Shown: positions 5,180 through 12,320 of the stretch, piece by piece
Layout: the number at the start of each line of letters is the position of its first letter
How positions within the stretch are numbered: the stretch's first letter is position 1
Origin: DATMQA01 sp035566895
Lineage (GTDB): Bacteria; Verrucomicrobiota; Verrucomicrobiia; Limisphaerales; UBA8199
DNA length: 15,578 nucleotides
Assembly (NCBI GenBank): GCA_035566895.1
Contig: DATMQA010000045.1
Location: 1 to 15,578, forward strand
Direction: 5' to 3'
Notes under the pieces: model-generated
What the model was told of the DNA's origin: nothing
The model's database searches: none
What the model saw: only the letters and a program-made list of their open reading frames with translations
Program-made: the position numbers and the translations under genes

Positions 5180-6388
5180 ATGAACCGTTCGAGTGCCATC
5201 CGGCAGCAGCTCGTTTTGTGGGGCCTGGTTCTGGGGCTGTGGTGTTTGCTGATGCTGGCATTCACCGGGCAACTGGTCTTCACGGGCGGGTTGGCCTGGA
5301 AGCAGGCTTTTCAGGCGGCGCTTCACGACTGGTTTCCCTGGGCTTTGCTCGCTCCGGCCGTAGTCTGGCTGGCGTCCCGGTTCCCGCTGGAACGCGGAAA
5401 ACTCGTGATGAGCGTGCCGGTTCATGTAGTGGGTTGCCTGGTCGCGCTGGTGTTGTGTGAGGTAATTGCGCGCCCGATTCCTACGCCGCTGGGGCCACCT
5501 CCACCCGGGCCGCAGATGCAGGCAGGACGGTTTCCGGATCTGCCCCCCGGTGGAGGGCCAGACGGACCGCTGTTTGGAGGGCCGCCGCCATTCGAAGGTG
5601 GCCCGCCGAGGCCCGGGAACCTGCGGCTGACGCAGCCCGAGATGCGCCGCGCCCGCTTCGCCAATGCGCTGATCAATCACGCCAAGTTCAACCTGCCGAT
5701 TTACTGGATCATTGTCACCATCGTGCGGGCCTCGACGCTCTATCGGCGGTCGCAGGAAGGCGAGCGCCAGGCACTGGAACTGCAAAGCCGCCTTGCGGAA
5801 GCCAAACTGGTTGCCCTGCGAATGCAACTGCATCCGCACTTTCTGTTCAACACGCTCAACGCCATTTCCACGCTGGTGCACAAGGATGCCGACGCCGCGG
5901 ACGAGATGATTGGCAATCTGAGCGAACTGCTGCGCGCAACGCTCGACACGACCGAGCAGGAAATTCCGCTGCGCGAGGAACTGGCTCTCCTGGACCGTTA
6001 CCTGGAAATTCAGCAAGTCCGTTTCGGCGAGCGGTTGCGCATTGAAAAGGAAATCGATGCGGCGGCGCTGGATGCCCGGGTGCCAACTCTAATACTCCAG
6101 CCGCTGGTGGAGAACGCCATACGCCACGGCATCGAACCGCAGACTGGGCAGGGACGGCTGACAATTGGCGCGCGGCGCGCGGACACGCAGGTGCTCCTGA
6201 CGGTGCGCGACAACGGGGCCGGCGCAAAGCTTCCTGCTCAGCCGGCCGAGGGCATCGGCCTGGCCAACACGAAAGCCCGGCTCGAGGAGCTTTATGGGCA
6301 GAAGGCCAAACTAGTGATGCGCCGTTCCTCGGAAGGCGGGTGCTCCGTCGAGCTGGAAATTCCGTATCATGAAAGCACGTCTTCGTAG
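5180..6388 (+). CDS. LytS/YpdA-type sensor histidine kinase with Pro/Gly-rich loop
   Basis: A 402-residue inner-membrane kinase. Three hydrophobic segments (about 10-35, 50-66, 78-97) are followed by a long Pro/Gly-rich segment (about 99-147) and a fourth helix (about 171-187). A coiled-coil-like linker leads to the PF06580 kinase domain with HPHFLFNTLN (phosphoacceptor His probably H220), the N-box VENAIRHG (N312) and the G-boxes DNGAG (D344) and GIGLANT. It should autophosphorylate and pass phosphate to the LytTR regulator downstream. A TTG start at 5153 is possible, but the ATG at 5180 puts the first helix right after a short basic N-terminus. There is no Shine-Dalgarno. The stop codon TAG lies within the REP-like element, so the last residues may be derived from it. 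Confidence 0.9.
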   Translation: MNRSSAIRQQLVLWGLVLGLWCLLMLAFTGQLVFTGGLAWKQAFQAALHDWFPWALLAPAVVWLASRFPLERGKLVMSVPVHVVGCLVALVLCEVIARPIPTPLGPPPPGPQMQAGRFPDLPPGGGPDGPLFGGPPPFEGGPPRPGNLRLTQPEMRRARFANALINHAKFNLPIYWIIVTIVRASTLYRRSQEGERQALELQSRLAEAKLVALRMQLHPHFLFNTLNAISTLVHKDADAADEMIGNLSELLRATLDTTEQEIPLREELALLDRYLEIQQVRFGERLRIEKEIDAAALDARVPTLILQPLVENAIRHGIEPQTGQGRLTIGARRADTQVLLTVRDNGAGAKLPAQPAEGIGLANTKARLEELYGQKAKLVMRRSSEGGCSVELEIPYHESTSS

Positions 6389-6533
6389 CGCAGATTTCCA
6401 AATCTGCTGTATCGCGGGTTTCCAACCCGCTGGTCGCGCAAGGACCACACAGCGAGGGACTTGGGCGCCCACAGCCGCCAACGGCCAGCCGATTACAAAT
6501 CGGCCATACGGCAGATTTGGAAATCTGCGCTAC
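6385..6533. repeat. REP/BIME-like mosaic of hairpins with 23-bp terminal inverted repeats
   Basis: Bases 6385-6407 and 6511-6533 are perfect inverted repeats of 23 bp; the core GCAGATTTCCAAATCTGC is itself a palindrome. Pairing continues inward with a few mismatches (GTAT on the left matches ATAC on the right). Inside are two further hairpins: GCGGGTT/AACCCGC (6414-6430) and GCCGATT/AATCGGC (6488-6504), each with a 3-base loop. No ORF of its own is credible. The layout is that of REP-type elements mobilised by REP-associated tyrosine transposases, which are common in Verrucomicrobia; no such transposase lies in the window. It splits the kinase-regulator operon. Confidence 0.8.
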
Positions 6534-6572
6534 TTCCAGTTACCGGCCGGTTGCTAAACCCGCTGAATCGCT

Positions 6573-7334
6573 ATGTCCATCCGCACGCTTATCGTCGATG
6601 ACGAACCGCTGGCCCGGGAACGCGTGCGCACACTGCTGAAAGAAGAACCGGACATCGAGGTTATTGGCGAATGCGGCAATGGAGCTGAGGCCGTGGCTGC
6701 TGTTAAGAAGCACTTGCCCGACCTGCTCTTTCTGGACGTGCAGATGCCGGGACTGGGCGGTTTCGAGGTCCTGCGCGCGCTGGACCGCGAACGCCTGCCG
6801 CTGACGATCTTCGTTACCGCGCATGATCAGCATGCTTTGAAGGCCTTCGAGGTGCATGCGCTGGACTACCTGCTCAAGCCTTTTAAGCAGGCGCGCTTTA
6901 GGCAGACCGTCCAGCGCGCGCGCGAAGCCCTCGCCAACCAGCAGGCCGGCACGGTGTCAAAAAACCTGGTGGCGCTTCTGGGCCAGGCGAGACCAGCCAG
7001 GGAGCATCTGACCCGCATCCCGGTCCGGATCGGCGAGCGGATCGTCTTCGTCAAAACCGAACAGGTCGAGTATATCGAATCGGCCGGCAACTATGTCGTG
7101 GTTCACGCCGGCAAGGAAAACCACGTCGTGCGGGACACGCTGACAGCGCTGGAGGAAAAACTCGATCCGAAAAAGTTCCTCCGCATCAGCCGTTCGACGC
7201 TCGTCAACCTCGACCAGATCAAGGAACTGCAGCCGCTCTTCAAGGGGGAGCACGCAGTGCTGTTGCGCAATGGCAAACAACTCACCATGACCCGCGGGAT
7301 ACGCGAGATCCAGGAGGCATTGAAGTTTTCCTGA
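6573..7334 (+). CDS. LytTR-family response regulator
   Basis: A 253-residue cytoplasmic regulator. The receiver domain (about 1-120) has the acidic pair D9/D10, phospho-acceptor D55 in LFLDVQMPG, T82 in FVTAH and K102 in YLLKPF. The LytTR DNA-binding domain (about 148-250) shows IPVRIGERIVFV, VEYIESAGNYVVVH, KKFLRISRSTLVNLDQI and a C-terminal basic segment. It is the partner of the LytS-type kinase upstream, 184 bases away across the REP-like element. LytTR proteins bind direct repeats near promoters, and the EF-hand gene immediately downstream is a natural candidate target, which is inference. ATG start, no Shine-Dalgarno. Confidence 0.95.
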   Translation: MSIRTLIVDDEPLARERVRTLLKEEPDIEVIGECGNGAEAVAAVKKHLPDLLFLDVQMPGLGGFEVLRALDRERLPLTIFVTAHDQHALKAFEVHALDYLLKPFKQARFRQTVQRAREALANQQAGTVSKNLVALLGQARPAREHLTRIPVRIGERIVFVKTEQVEYIESAGNYVVVHAGKENHVVRDTLTALEEKLDPKKFLRISRSTLVNLDQIKELQPLFKGEHAVLLRNGKQLTMTRGIREIQEALKFS

Positions 7335-7337
7335 GCC

Positions 7338-7355
7338 TTAACCATTCGCGGTTAA
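7338..7355 (+). terminator. Weak hairpin after the response regulator gene
   Basis: TTAACC (7338-7343) pairs with GGTTAA (7350-7355) around a 6-base loop, four bases after the stop. The stem is short and AT-rich and the sequence after it is not a T-run, so termination would be partial at best. Confidence 0.3.
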
Positions 7356-7481
7356 ACTTCATCACGCCTTTTGGCCATTTCAACCCGCGGTTGGCCGGGA
7401 TTGTCCCCTCACAGTGGCCACACCTGGTTTGCCTGGATTATTTTCGATTCAGTTAGAAAACAAAACAAACCGAACAAAGTT

Positions 7482-8150
7482 ATGAAAAGAAGCACTAGAC
7501 TCGCCCTGCTCGCCGCGCTCGGACTCGCGTTGAGAGGAATCACCGCCCAGGCTCAGTCCGAGCCTGCCGAAGGGACATCGGGGCCCCCGCGCGGCGGCCC
7601 GCCACCGGCGCCACCCAGACTCGAACAACTGCTCCAGCATCTGTTGGAAAAGTATGACGTCAATAAAGACGGGGCGCTCGACCAAAATGAACTGGCGGCG
7701 CTGCGCAAAGATATTGAAGAGGGCAAGATTGGCCCGCCACCGGGGGGGCCGGGACTGCGCGGTCCCGGCGGCCCGGGGCCAGGCCCGTTGCCCAAGGAAA
7801 TCATGGACAAGTACGACGTGAACAAGGACGGCAAACTCGATGAGACCGAGCGCGAGGCGCTGCGTCGGGACATCGAAGCGGGCATCGTGCAACTGCCACC
7901 GCCGGGCCATGGCCACCCCGGCCCAGGGGCCCCGGGTTTCCGGCCGCCGACGGCCAAGGAAGTCCTTGATAAGTTTGACACCGACAAGGACGGCAAACTC
8001 GACGAAACAGAACTGGCGGCGTTTCTCGAGGACATGCAGCGGCATCGTCCGCCTCCACGCGGGCCGGGCCAGGGCCCGATGGGAGGACCCCCTCGGGGTG
8101 GCCCCCCAGCGGGAGGACCATCGCCACAAGGCGAGCCTCAGCAGCATTAG
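7482..8150 (+). CDS. Secreted EF-hand protein, three Ca-binding loops in Pro/Gly-rich linkers
   Basis: A 222-residue protein with a signal peptide (MKRSTRLALLAALGLALRG, cleavage likely after TAQA at residue 24). Three canonical 12-residue EF-hand loops are visible: DVNKDGALDQNE (59-70), DVNKDGKLDETE (112-123) and DTDKDGKLDETE (166-177), all with Asp at positions 1 and 5, Gly at 6 and Glu at 12. The linkers and the C-terminal tail are Pro/Gly/Gln-rich. It should bind calcium outside the cytoplasm. An in-frame upstream codon exists at 7371, but the ATG at 7482 begins a proper signal peptide. It follows the two-component pair by 147 bases and is closed by a clear terminator. The Pro/Gly-rich style matches the sensor kinase loop. 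Confidence 0.88.
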   Translation: MKRSTRLALLAALGLALRGITAQAQSEPAEGTSGPPRGGPPPAPPRLEQLLQHLLEKYDVNKDGALDQNELAALRKDIEEGKIGPPPGGPGLRGPGGPGPGPLPKEIMDKYDVNKDGKLDETEREALRRDIEAGIVQLPPPGHGHPGPGAPGFRPPTAKEVLDKFDTDKDGKLDETELAAFLEDMQRHRPPPRGPGQGPMGGPPRGGPPAGGPSPQGEPQQH

Positions 8151-8172
8151 TCAGTGCATCCGCATCCAACGT

Positions 8173-8207
8173 AATGCCCGCAGGCTCGGCTTGCGGGCAT
8201 TCCTTTT
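8173..8207 (+). terminator. Intrinsic terminator of the EF-hand gene
   Basis: AATGCCCGCA (8173-8182) pairs perfectly with TGCGGGCATT (8192-8201) around a 9-base loop and is followed by CCTTTT. It lies 22 bases after the stop codon. The opposite strand lacks a T-run. Confidence 0.8.
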
Positions 8208-8236
8208 GGCGACGGCCTTTTGCCGCTCTTGCCACC

Positions 8237-8257
8237 CGTCACTTGTCATTCGTCACG
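8237..8257. repeat. Three tandem 7-bp units (YGTCAYK type)
   Basis: CGTCACT, TGTCATT and CGTCACG follow without gaps in the intergenic stretch before the OB-fold-like gene. The period equals that of the repeats at 1970-2000, 2069-2089 and 3711-3724, although the unit sequence differs. Nothing else is visible in the rest of 8208-8381. Confidence 0.4.
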
Positions 8258-8381
8258 CCTCAGACGCTTCACTGCCCAGATAGGGTTAATCACCCGGAAG
8301 TTGCGGCCACCGAGGGAAGTCTATCTTCCATGCCCGTAGTCCACGCTTGCCAGGCCGCCCTTCTCCAGCTATCAGCAGCGC

Positions 8382-8801
8382 ATGAAAAAACTTGCGTTGT
8401 TTGTCACCCTGGCCGGCCTGCTCACCGCTACTGCTCCTGCTCAGGATTCGGCCACCAATGCCCCCGCCGCCAATCCGCCTGTTGCCATTCCGGCGATTGA
8501 GGCCAAAGACCATCTGAACGCCGAAGCGACTATCACCGGCACGATTGCCGAGGTGCACCAGGGCGGGAGCGTGGTGCATTTGAATTTCGAGAAGCCATTC
8601 CCCGACGCCCCGTTCACCGCAGTTATCTTTGCCAACAAAACCAACCTCTTTCCGGATATCCAGAGCCTGAAGGGCAAGGCCGTCGAAGTCAGCGGCAGGA
8701 TTATCGAATACCGCAACAAACCGGAAATCATCCTAACCAGCACCAATCAGTTGAAGATCATCGAAAAGGTTGCCGTACCCGGTGCCACAGACAAGAAGTA
8801 G
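8382..8801 (+). CDS. Secreted OB-fold-like protein of unknown function
   Basis: A 139-residue protein with a signal peptide (MKKLALFVTLAGLLTATAPA, cleavage likely after residue 20) and an Ala/Pro/Asn-rich linker. The segment from about 44 to 127 alternates beta strands as in OB-folds: ITGTIAEVHQGGSVVHLNF, then FTAVIFANK, LKGKAVEVSGRIIEY, and KPEIILTSTNQLKII. The pattern GK-x-V-x-V-x-G-x-I-x-E-Y-x-x-x-P-E-I-x-L is typical of small extracytoplasmic OB domains often found with nucleases or as stand-alone binding modules. No catalytic residues are evident; ligand unknown. It follows the EF-hand terminator and probably has its own promoter, which I could not identify. ATG start without Shine-Dalgarno. 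Confidence 0.65.
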   Translation: MKKLALFVTLAGLLTATAPAQDSATNAPAANPPVAIPAIEAKDHLNAEATITGTIAEVHQGGSVVHLNFEKPFPDAPFTAVIFANKTNLFPDIQSLKGKAVEVSGRIIEYRNKPEIILTSTNQLKIIEKVAVPGATDKK

Positions 8802-8837
8802 ACCCGGCCCTGCCTCCCTTGGAAGCTCACGACTAGC

Positions 8838-8907
8838 GCAGCGGCAGCGCCGGGTCCGGCCAGCGGCAACAAATTTATAGGCCGCTGCGATCCATGCTGT
8901 CGCGACA
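8838..8907. other. Palindromes in the gap before the C45-like gene
   Basis: GCAGCGGC (8838-8845) and GCCGCTGC (8881-8888) form a perfect 8-bp inverted repeat with a 35-base loop, followed by the 10-bp palindrome TGTCGCGACA (8898-8907). They could be regulatory sites for the gene starting at 8979. There is no T-run, so they do not look like a terminator. Confidence 0.3.
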
Positions 8908-8978
8908 ACATCCATCGTCACCGCGTATCAAATCGTCGCGTGCTTGCCAGGCCGCCGCGGGCCTGCTTTATTAAGCCC

Positions 8979-10433
8979 ATGAGCCGGATTTTATTTGCCT
9001 TACATTCGCGCCGCATCCTTTTCTCCGCCGCCTTGTTGCTGGCATCTCAGGGGCTCGCGGCGCCGGTTTCCTCCGGGCAACAGCGTTGGCTCGCCAAGGC
9101 TGGCCGGTTCGAGCGGCACGGCTGGATTTACCTGCACCTCGAAGGGGAAGCGGAAGAGCGGGGCTTCCAGCATGGATACCTGCTCGCGCCCGAAATTGCC
9201 GATTGCCTCCGGACCACTCGCGTCTCGTGGAAACATGAAACCTCGATGACCTGGTCGTGGCTGGTCGAACACGCCGACGCAATGTTTACGCCGAAGATTG
9301 ACGCCGAAAATCTGGCCGAGCTGGACGGCATCGCCGAGGGAATGCGCGCCGCCGGCCACCCCACTACCCGCGACGAACTCATCGCCTACAACGGCATTAT
9401 CGAACTGGCCGATTACTGGTGGCCGACCGAGCTAAAGAAAATCAAGGATGGGCCCACGGCCTCGGTGCCCGAATCGTGCAGCTCGTTCATCGCCACCGGC
9501 AGCCTGACCCGGGACGGCAATGTCGTGCTGGGTCACAATACGATGATGAGCTATTACGATCCGTTTCCGAACGTGATTGCGGACATTGCGCCTGCGCACG
9601 GCCACCGTATCCTCTGGCAAACCCAGCCCGGCTGGATTCACAGCGGCACTGATTTCTTCATCACCGATGCCGGGCTGGTCGGCTCCGAAACCACCATCGG
9701 GGATTTCGAAGGGTTTGAAACCAACGGGGTGCCGGAATTTGTTCGGATGCGCCGGGCGACCCAGGATGCCGGCTCGATCGACCAATGGTGCGAGATCATG
9801 CGGCGCGAGAACAATGGCGGCTACGCCAACGCCTGGCTTTTGGGCGATATTAACACGCGCGAGATCGCCCGGCTCGAGCTGGGCCGCAAGCAGATTGGCT
9901 TTGAAAAAAAGCGCGACGGCTGCTTTACCGGCTCGAATGTGGCCGAGGATCTCAAGCTGCTTCGCTTCGAGACCAACGCAAAAGAGACTGACATTCGCCA
10001 ATCCAGCGTTGCCCGCCGCGTCCGCTGGAAGCAGTTGATGAAACAATACGCCGGACGGATCGACGTCGCCCTCGCCAAAGACTTCGAGTCGGACCATTTC
10101 GATTCTTATTTGGAGAAGGCTCGGCCCGGGAGCCGGACCTTGTGCGGGCATTTCGAGCTGGAGCGGGACCCCTCCGGCTCGTGGCCGGGGGTGCCTTTCG
10201 GCTGCGCCGGTACAGTCGATGCCAAAGTGGTGGATGCCTCGATGGCAAAGAAGATGAGCTTCGCCGCTCGCTGGGGCTGCGCCTGCGGCCGGGCCTTTGA
10301 TGCTCAAGAATATCTGACCGCCCACCCGCAATTCGATTGGATGAAGGACATCCTCAAGACCCGGCTCGCCCAGCCGTGGACCCAGTTCAGAACGGGAGAA
10401 ACAGGACGGGAACCAAGTGGCAGGATGGAGTAA
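8979..10433 (+). CDS. Exported C45/phospholipase-B-like Ntn hydrolase
   Basis: A 484-residue protein with a likely signal peptide (MSRILFALHSRRILFSAALL, ending near GLAAP). RGFQHGYLLAPEI (61-73) and ESCSSFIATGSLTRDGNVV (165-183) followed by GHN (185-187) match the arrangement in C45 acyltransferase/phospholipase B-like proteins, in which an internal Cys (here C167) becomes the N-terminal nucleophile after self-cleavage. Substrates in this superfamily are amides or acyl groups such as acyl-amino acids, beta-lactam precursors or lipids; which one applies here cannot be told. A GTG start at 8940 is possible, but the ATG at 8979 gives the better signal sequence. It precedes a Tat-exported aldo/keto reductase by 115 bases on the same strand. 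Family assignment is by motif only. Confidence 0.7.
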   Translation: MSRILFALHSRRILFSAALLLASQGLAAPVSSGQQRWLAKAGRFERHGWIYLHLEGEAEERGFQHGYLLAPEIADCLRTTRVSWKHETSMTWSWLVEHADAMFTPKIDAENLAELDGIAEGMRAAGHPTTRDELIAYNGIIELADYWWPTELKKIKDGPTASVPESCSSFIATGSLTRDGNVVLGHNTMMSYYDPFPNVIADIAPAHGHRILWQTQPGWIHSGTDFFITDAGLVGSETTIGDFEGFETNGVPEFVRMRRATQDAGSIDQWCEIMRRENNGGYANAWLLGDINTREIARLELGRKQIGFEKKRDGCFTGSNVAEDLKLLRFETNAKETDIRQSSVARRVRWKQLMKQYAGRIDVALAKDFESDHFDSYLEKARPGSRTLCGHFELERDPSGSWPGVPFGCAGTVDAKVVDASMAKKMSFAARWGCACGRAFDAQEYLTAHPQFDWMKDILKTRLAQPWTQFRTGETGREPSGRME

Positions 10434-10548
10434 CGGCTCGGGGTGGCGGAGTCATTAAGTGATGGAGGTGGATGGAGATTGATTGCGGTGGACAACCGGC
10501 AGCCAATCGAGCAGCATCGGCCAAGCTCAATCCCAACGTCATCATGTT

Positions 10549-11508
10549 ATGAACAGGCGTGAATTCATCAAATCACTGGCCGTTACCTGCGCCCTTGGCA
10601 CGCAAGCACCTCGCCTGGGCGCGGCTGAAGCTATCGCAACCAAAACCGACAGCTCGAAACTCCCGCACCGGCCTCTGGGAAAAACTGGTGCCCTGGTGAG
10701 CGCGCTGGCGCTGGGCGGGGTCATCGGAATGCAACTCCCGCCCTCGGCCGAGCATGACCCCGCGGCGCTGGCCGAAACCGCCCTGGACATGGGGATCACT
10801 TATTTCGACACGGCGCCTTCCTACAACAACGGGCAGTCGGAAACCAATTACGGCCAGGTCCTGGCCCGCCGCCGGAAGGGAGTTTTTCTGGCGACGAAAA
10901 CCGAGAGCCGAACCTACGACGGGACGATGCGCGGCCTCGAGCAGAGTCTGAAACGCTTGCGCACGGACCATGTCGACCTCATTCAAATTCACGGCATCTC
11001 CGCGAACGAGGATCTGGCCGCCTGGGACAAACCCGACGGCGTGCTGGCGGCGCTGCGCAAACTCAGGGAACAGAAGGTGACGCGGTTCATCGGCCTGACC
11101 GGGCACGACAGCGCCGCCAAACTGCGACAGGCCATCGAAATGTATGAGCTGGATACGCTGCTCACCACGCTTAATCCTGTCACCCGCCGGCAACCGTTTC
11201 GGGAGGAGCTGCTGCCGGTGGCGAACCAAAAACAGATGGGTGTCATTGCCATGAAGGTCATGGGCGGCGGCAACGGCTGCCTGGTAACAGGGAATCCGCT
11301 GAACAAGGTTTTGAGGCCGTACCACGACCAGACGTCGCACCAGGTAGCCCCGCCTCATTTGCTCCGCTATACACTTGGCCTGCCCATCTCGGTGGCCGTA
11401 GTTGGTGTCGCTACCGTCGAGCAATTGAAAGGCAATGTCGCCATCGTCAAGGAAATGGTGCCGATGACGTTGGCCGAACGGAAGGATTTGGAGCAAGCGA
11501 TGGCGTGA
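10549..11508 (+). CDS. Aldo/keto reductase with twin-arginine signal
   Basis: A 319-residue protein. The N-terminus MNRREFIKSLAVTCALG is a Tat signal (RR at 3-4), followed by a mature AKR barrel starting near KLPHRPLGKTG. The tetrad is complete: D87 and Y92 in FDTAPSYNNG, K117 in LATKTE, and H148 in IQIHG. The C-terminal region (MKVMGGGNG, then RYTLGLPISVAVVGVATVEQL) fits NADP-dependent AKR/YdjG-like subfamilies common in Verrucomicrobia and Planctomycetes. It should reduce or oxidise carbonyl/alcohol groups of sugars or small aldehydes; export with cofactor would explain the Tat signal. The stop overlaps the GTG start of the MBL gene (GTGA), so the two are translationally coupled. ATG start without Shine-Dalgarno. 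Confidence 0.9.
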   Translation: MNRREFIKSLAVTCALGTQAPRLGAAEAIATKTDSSKLPHRPLGKTGALVSALALGGVIGMQLPPSAEHDPAALAETALDMGITYFDTAPSYNNGQSETNYGQVLARRRKGVFLATKTESRTYDGTMRGLEQSLKRLRTDHVDLIQIHGISANEDLAAWDKPDGVLAALRKLREQKVTRFIGLTGHDSAAKLRQAIEMYELDTLLTTLNPVTRRQPFREELLPVANQKQMGVIAMKVMGGGNGCLVTGNPLNKVLRPYHDQTSHQVAPPHLLRYTLGLPISVAVVGVATVEQLKGNVAIVKEMVPMTLAERKDLEQAMA

Positions 11509-12320
11509 ATCTGCCGAAACGGTTAGTCGCTCAGCTTCCAGGGCAACCCGCCAACAGGCGCTTACTAAGTCGCTCAGATTTCGTCGCTCGCGCCGGCGCC
11601 GGCCTGGTGGGAGCGCTCCTCGCTGGTGAACGTCTAAGTGCCGAACCGTCCTCGAAGCCAGGCCCAGAGCCACACTGGAAGGGACGGACCGGTTCCAAGG
11701 TGAAGCGCTGGGACATTATCACCATCGGAAACCTGTCGCGAAATCGATACTGGGGTGAGAGCGATGCGCGAGGGCTGCGTTCGGCCATTTGCACTTGCAC
11801 ACTGATTCAGGGCGAAGGTTTCCGGCTGCTGGTGGACCCTTCGCTTCAGAACGCCGAGGACATGGCGCGCGAACTCGACCGCCGAACGGGCCTGAAGCTC
11901 TCCGACATCAACAACGTCTTCATCACTCACGAACACGCCGACCATTACGCCGGACTCGCCCACTTTCCGCAGGCCCGCTGGCTTGCCGGACCGGAGGTGG
12001 CTTCACTCCTAAATGCTTCCAGGAAGTTCACCAAGCCGCTGGCGCCGGCTTCAGGCAAGCTCTTTGGCGCGGTGGACGTGGTCCCGACCCCCGGTCACAC
12101 GATGGGCCTCCACAGTTTGCGCTTCGACTGCGCCGGTCTTTCGGTTGTCGTCGCCGGCGACGCAGTGGCGACGCTGGATTTCTGGCGCGAGCGCCGTGGC
12201 TACTTCAATTGCGTGGATTTCGAACACTCCGCCCGAAGCATGGCCAAAATCGCTGAACTGGGGGACATCGTCGTCCCCGGCCACGACAATTATTTCCTGC
12301 CGGCGGCGTCACCGGGTTGA
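11505..12320 (+). CDS. Metallo-beta-lactamase-fold hydrolase
   Basis: A 271-residue MBL-fold protein starting at GTG, with the codon overlapping the stop of the aldo/keto reductase. Zinc ligands are all present: H142, H144, D146 and H147 in THEHADHYAG, H198 in PTPGHTMG, D219 in VAGDAVAT and H260 in VVPGHDNY. The N-terminal leader (NRRLLSRSDFVARAGAGL, then VGALLAG) resembles a Tat signal in which the usual SRRxF has become SRSDF; NRR a little upstream may or may not replace it. MBL proteins of this type hydrolyse lactones, thioesters or phosphoesters, and the link to the reductase suggests a two-step use of one substrate (inference). The 3' end overlaps the convergent ClpX-like gene by 31 bp. 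Confidence 0.88.
   Translation: MNLPKRLVAQLPGQPANRRLLSRSDFVARAGAGLVGALLAGERLSAEPSSKPGPEPHWKGRTGSKVKRWDIITIGNLSRNRYWGESDARGLRSAICTCTLIQGEGFRLLVDPSLQNAEDMARELDRRTGLKLSDINNVFITHEHADHYAGLAHFPQARWLAGPEVASLLNASRKFTKPLAPASGKLFGAVDVVPTPGHTMGLHSLRFDCAGLSVVVAGDAVATLDFWRERRGYFNCVDFEHSARSMAKIAELGDIVVPGHDNYFLPAASPG

Noticed and set aside
10573..11673. Open frame of 366 codons antisense to the aldo/keto reductase
   Set aside because: Caused by codon bias opposite a gene with a complete catalytic tetrad; composition is Arg/His/Gln-rich with no motif.
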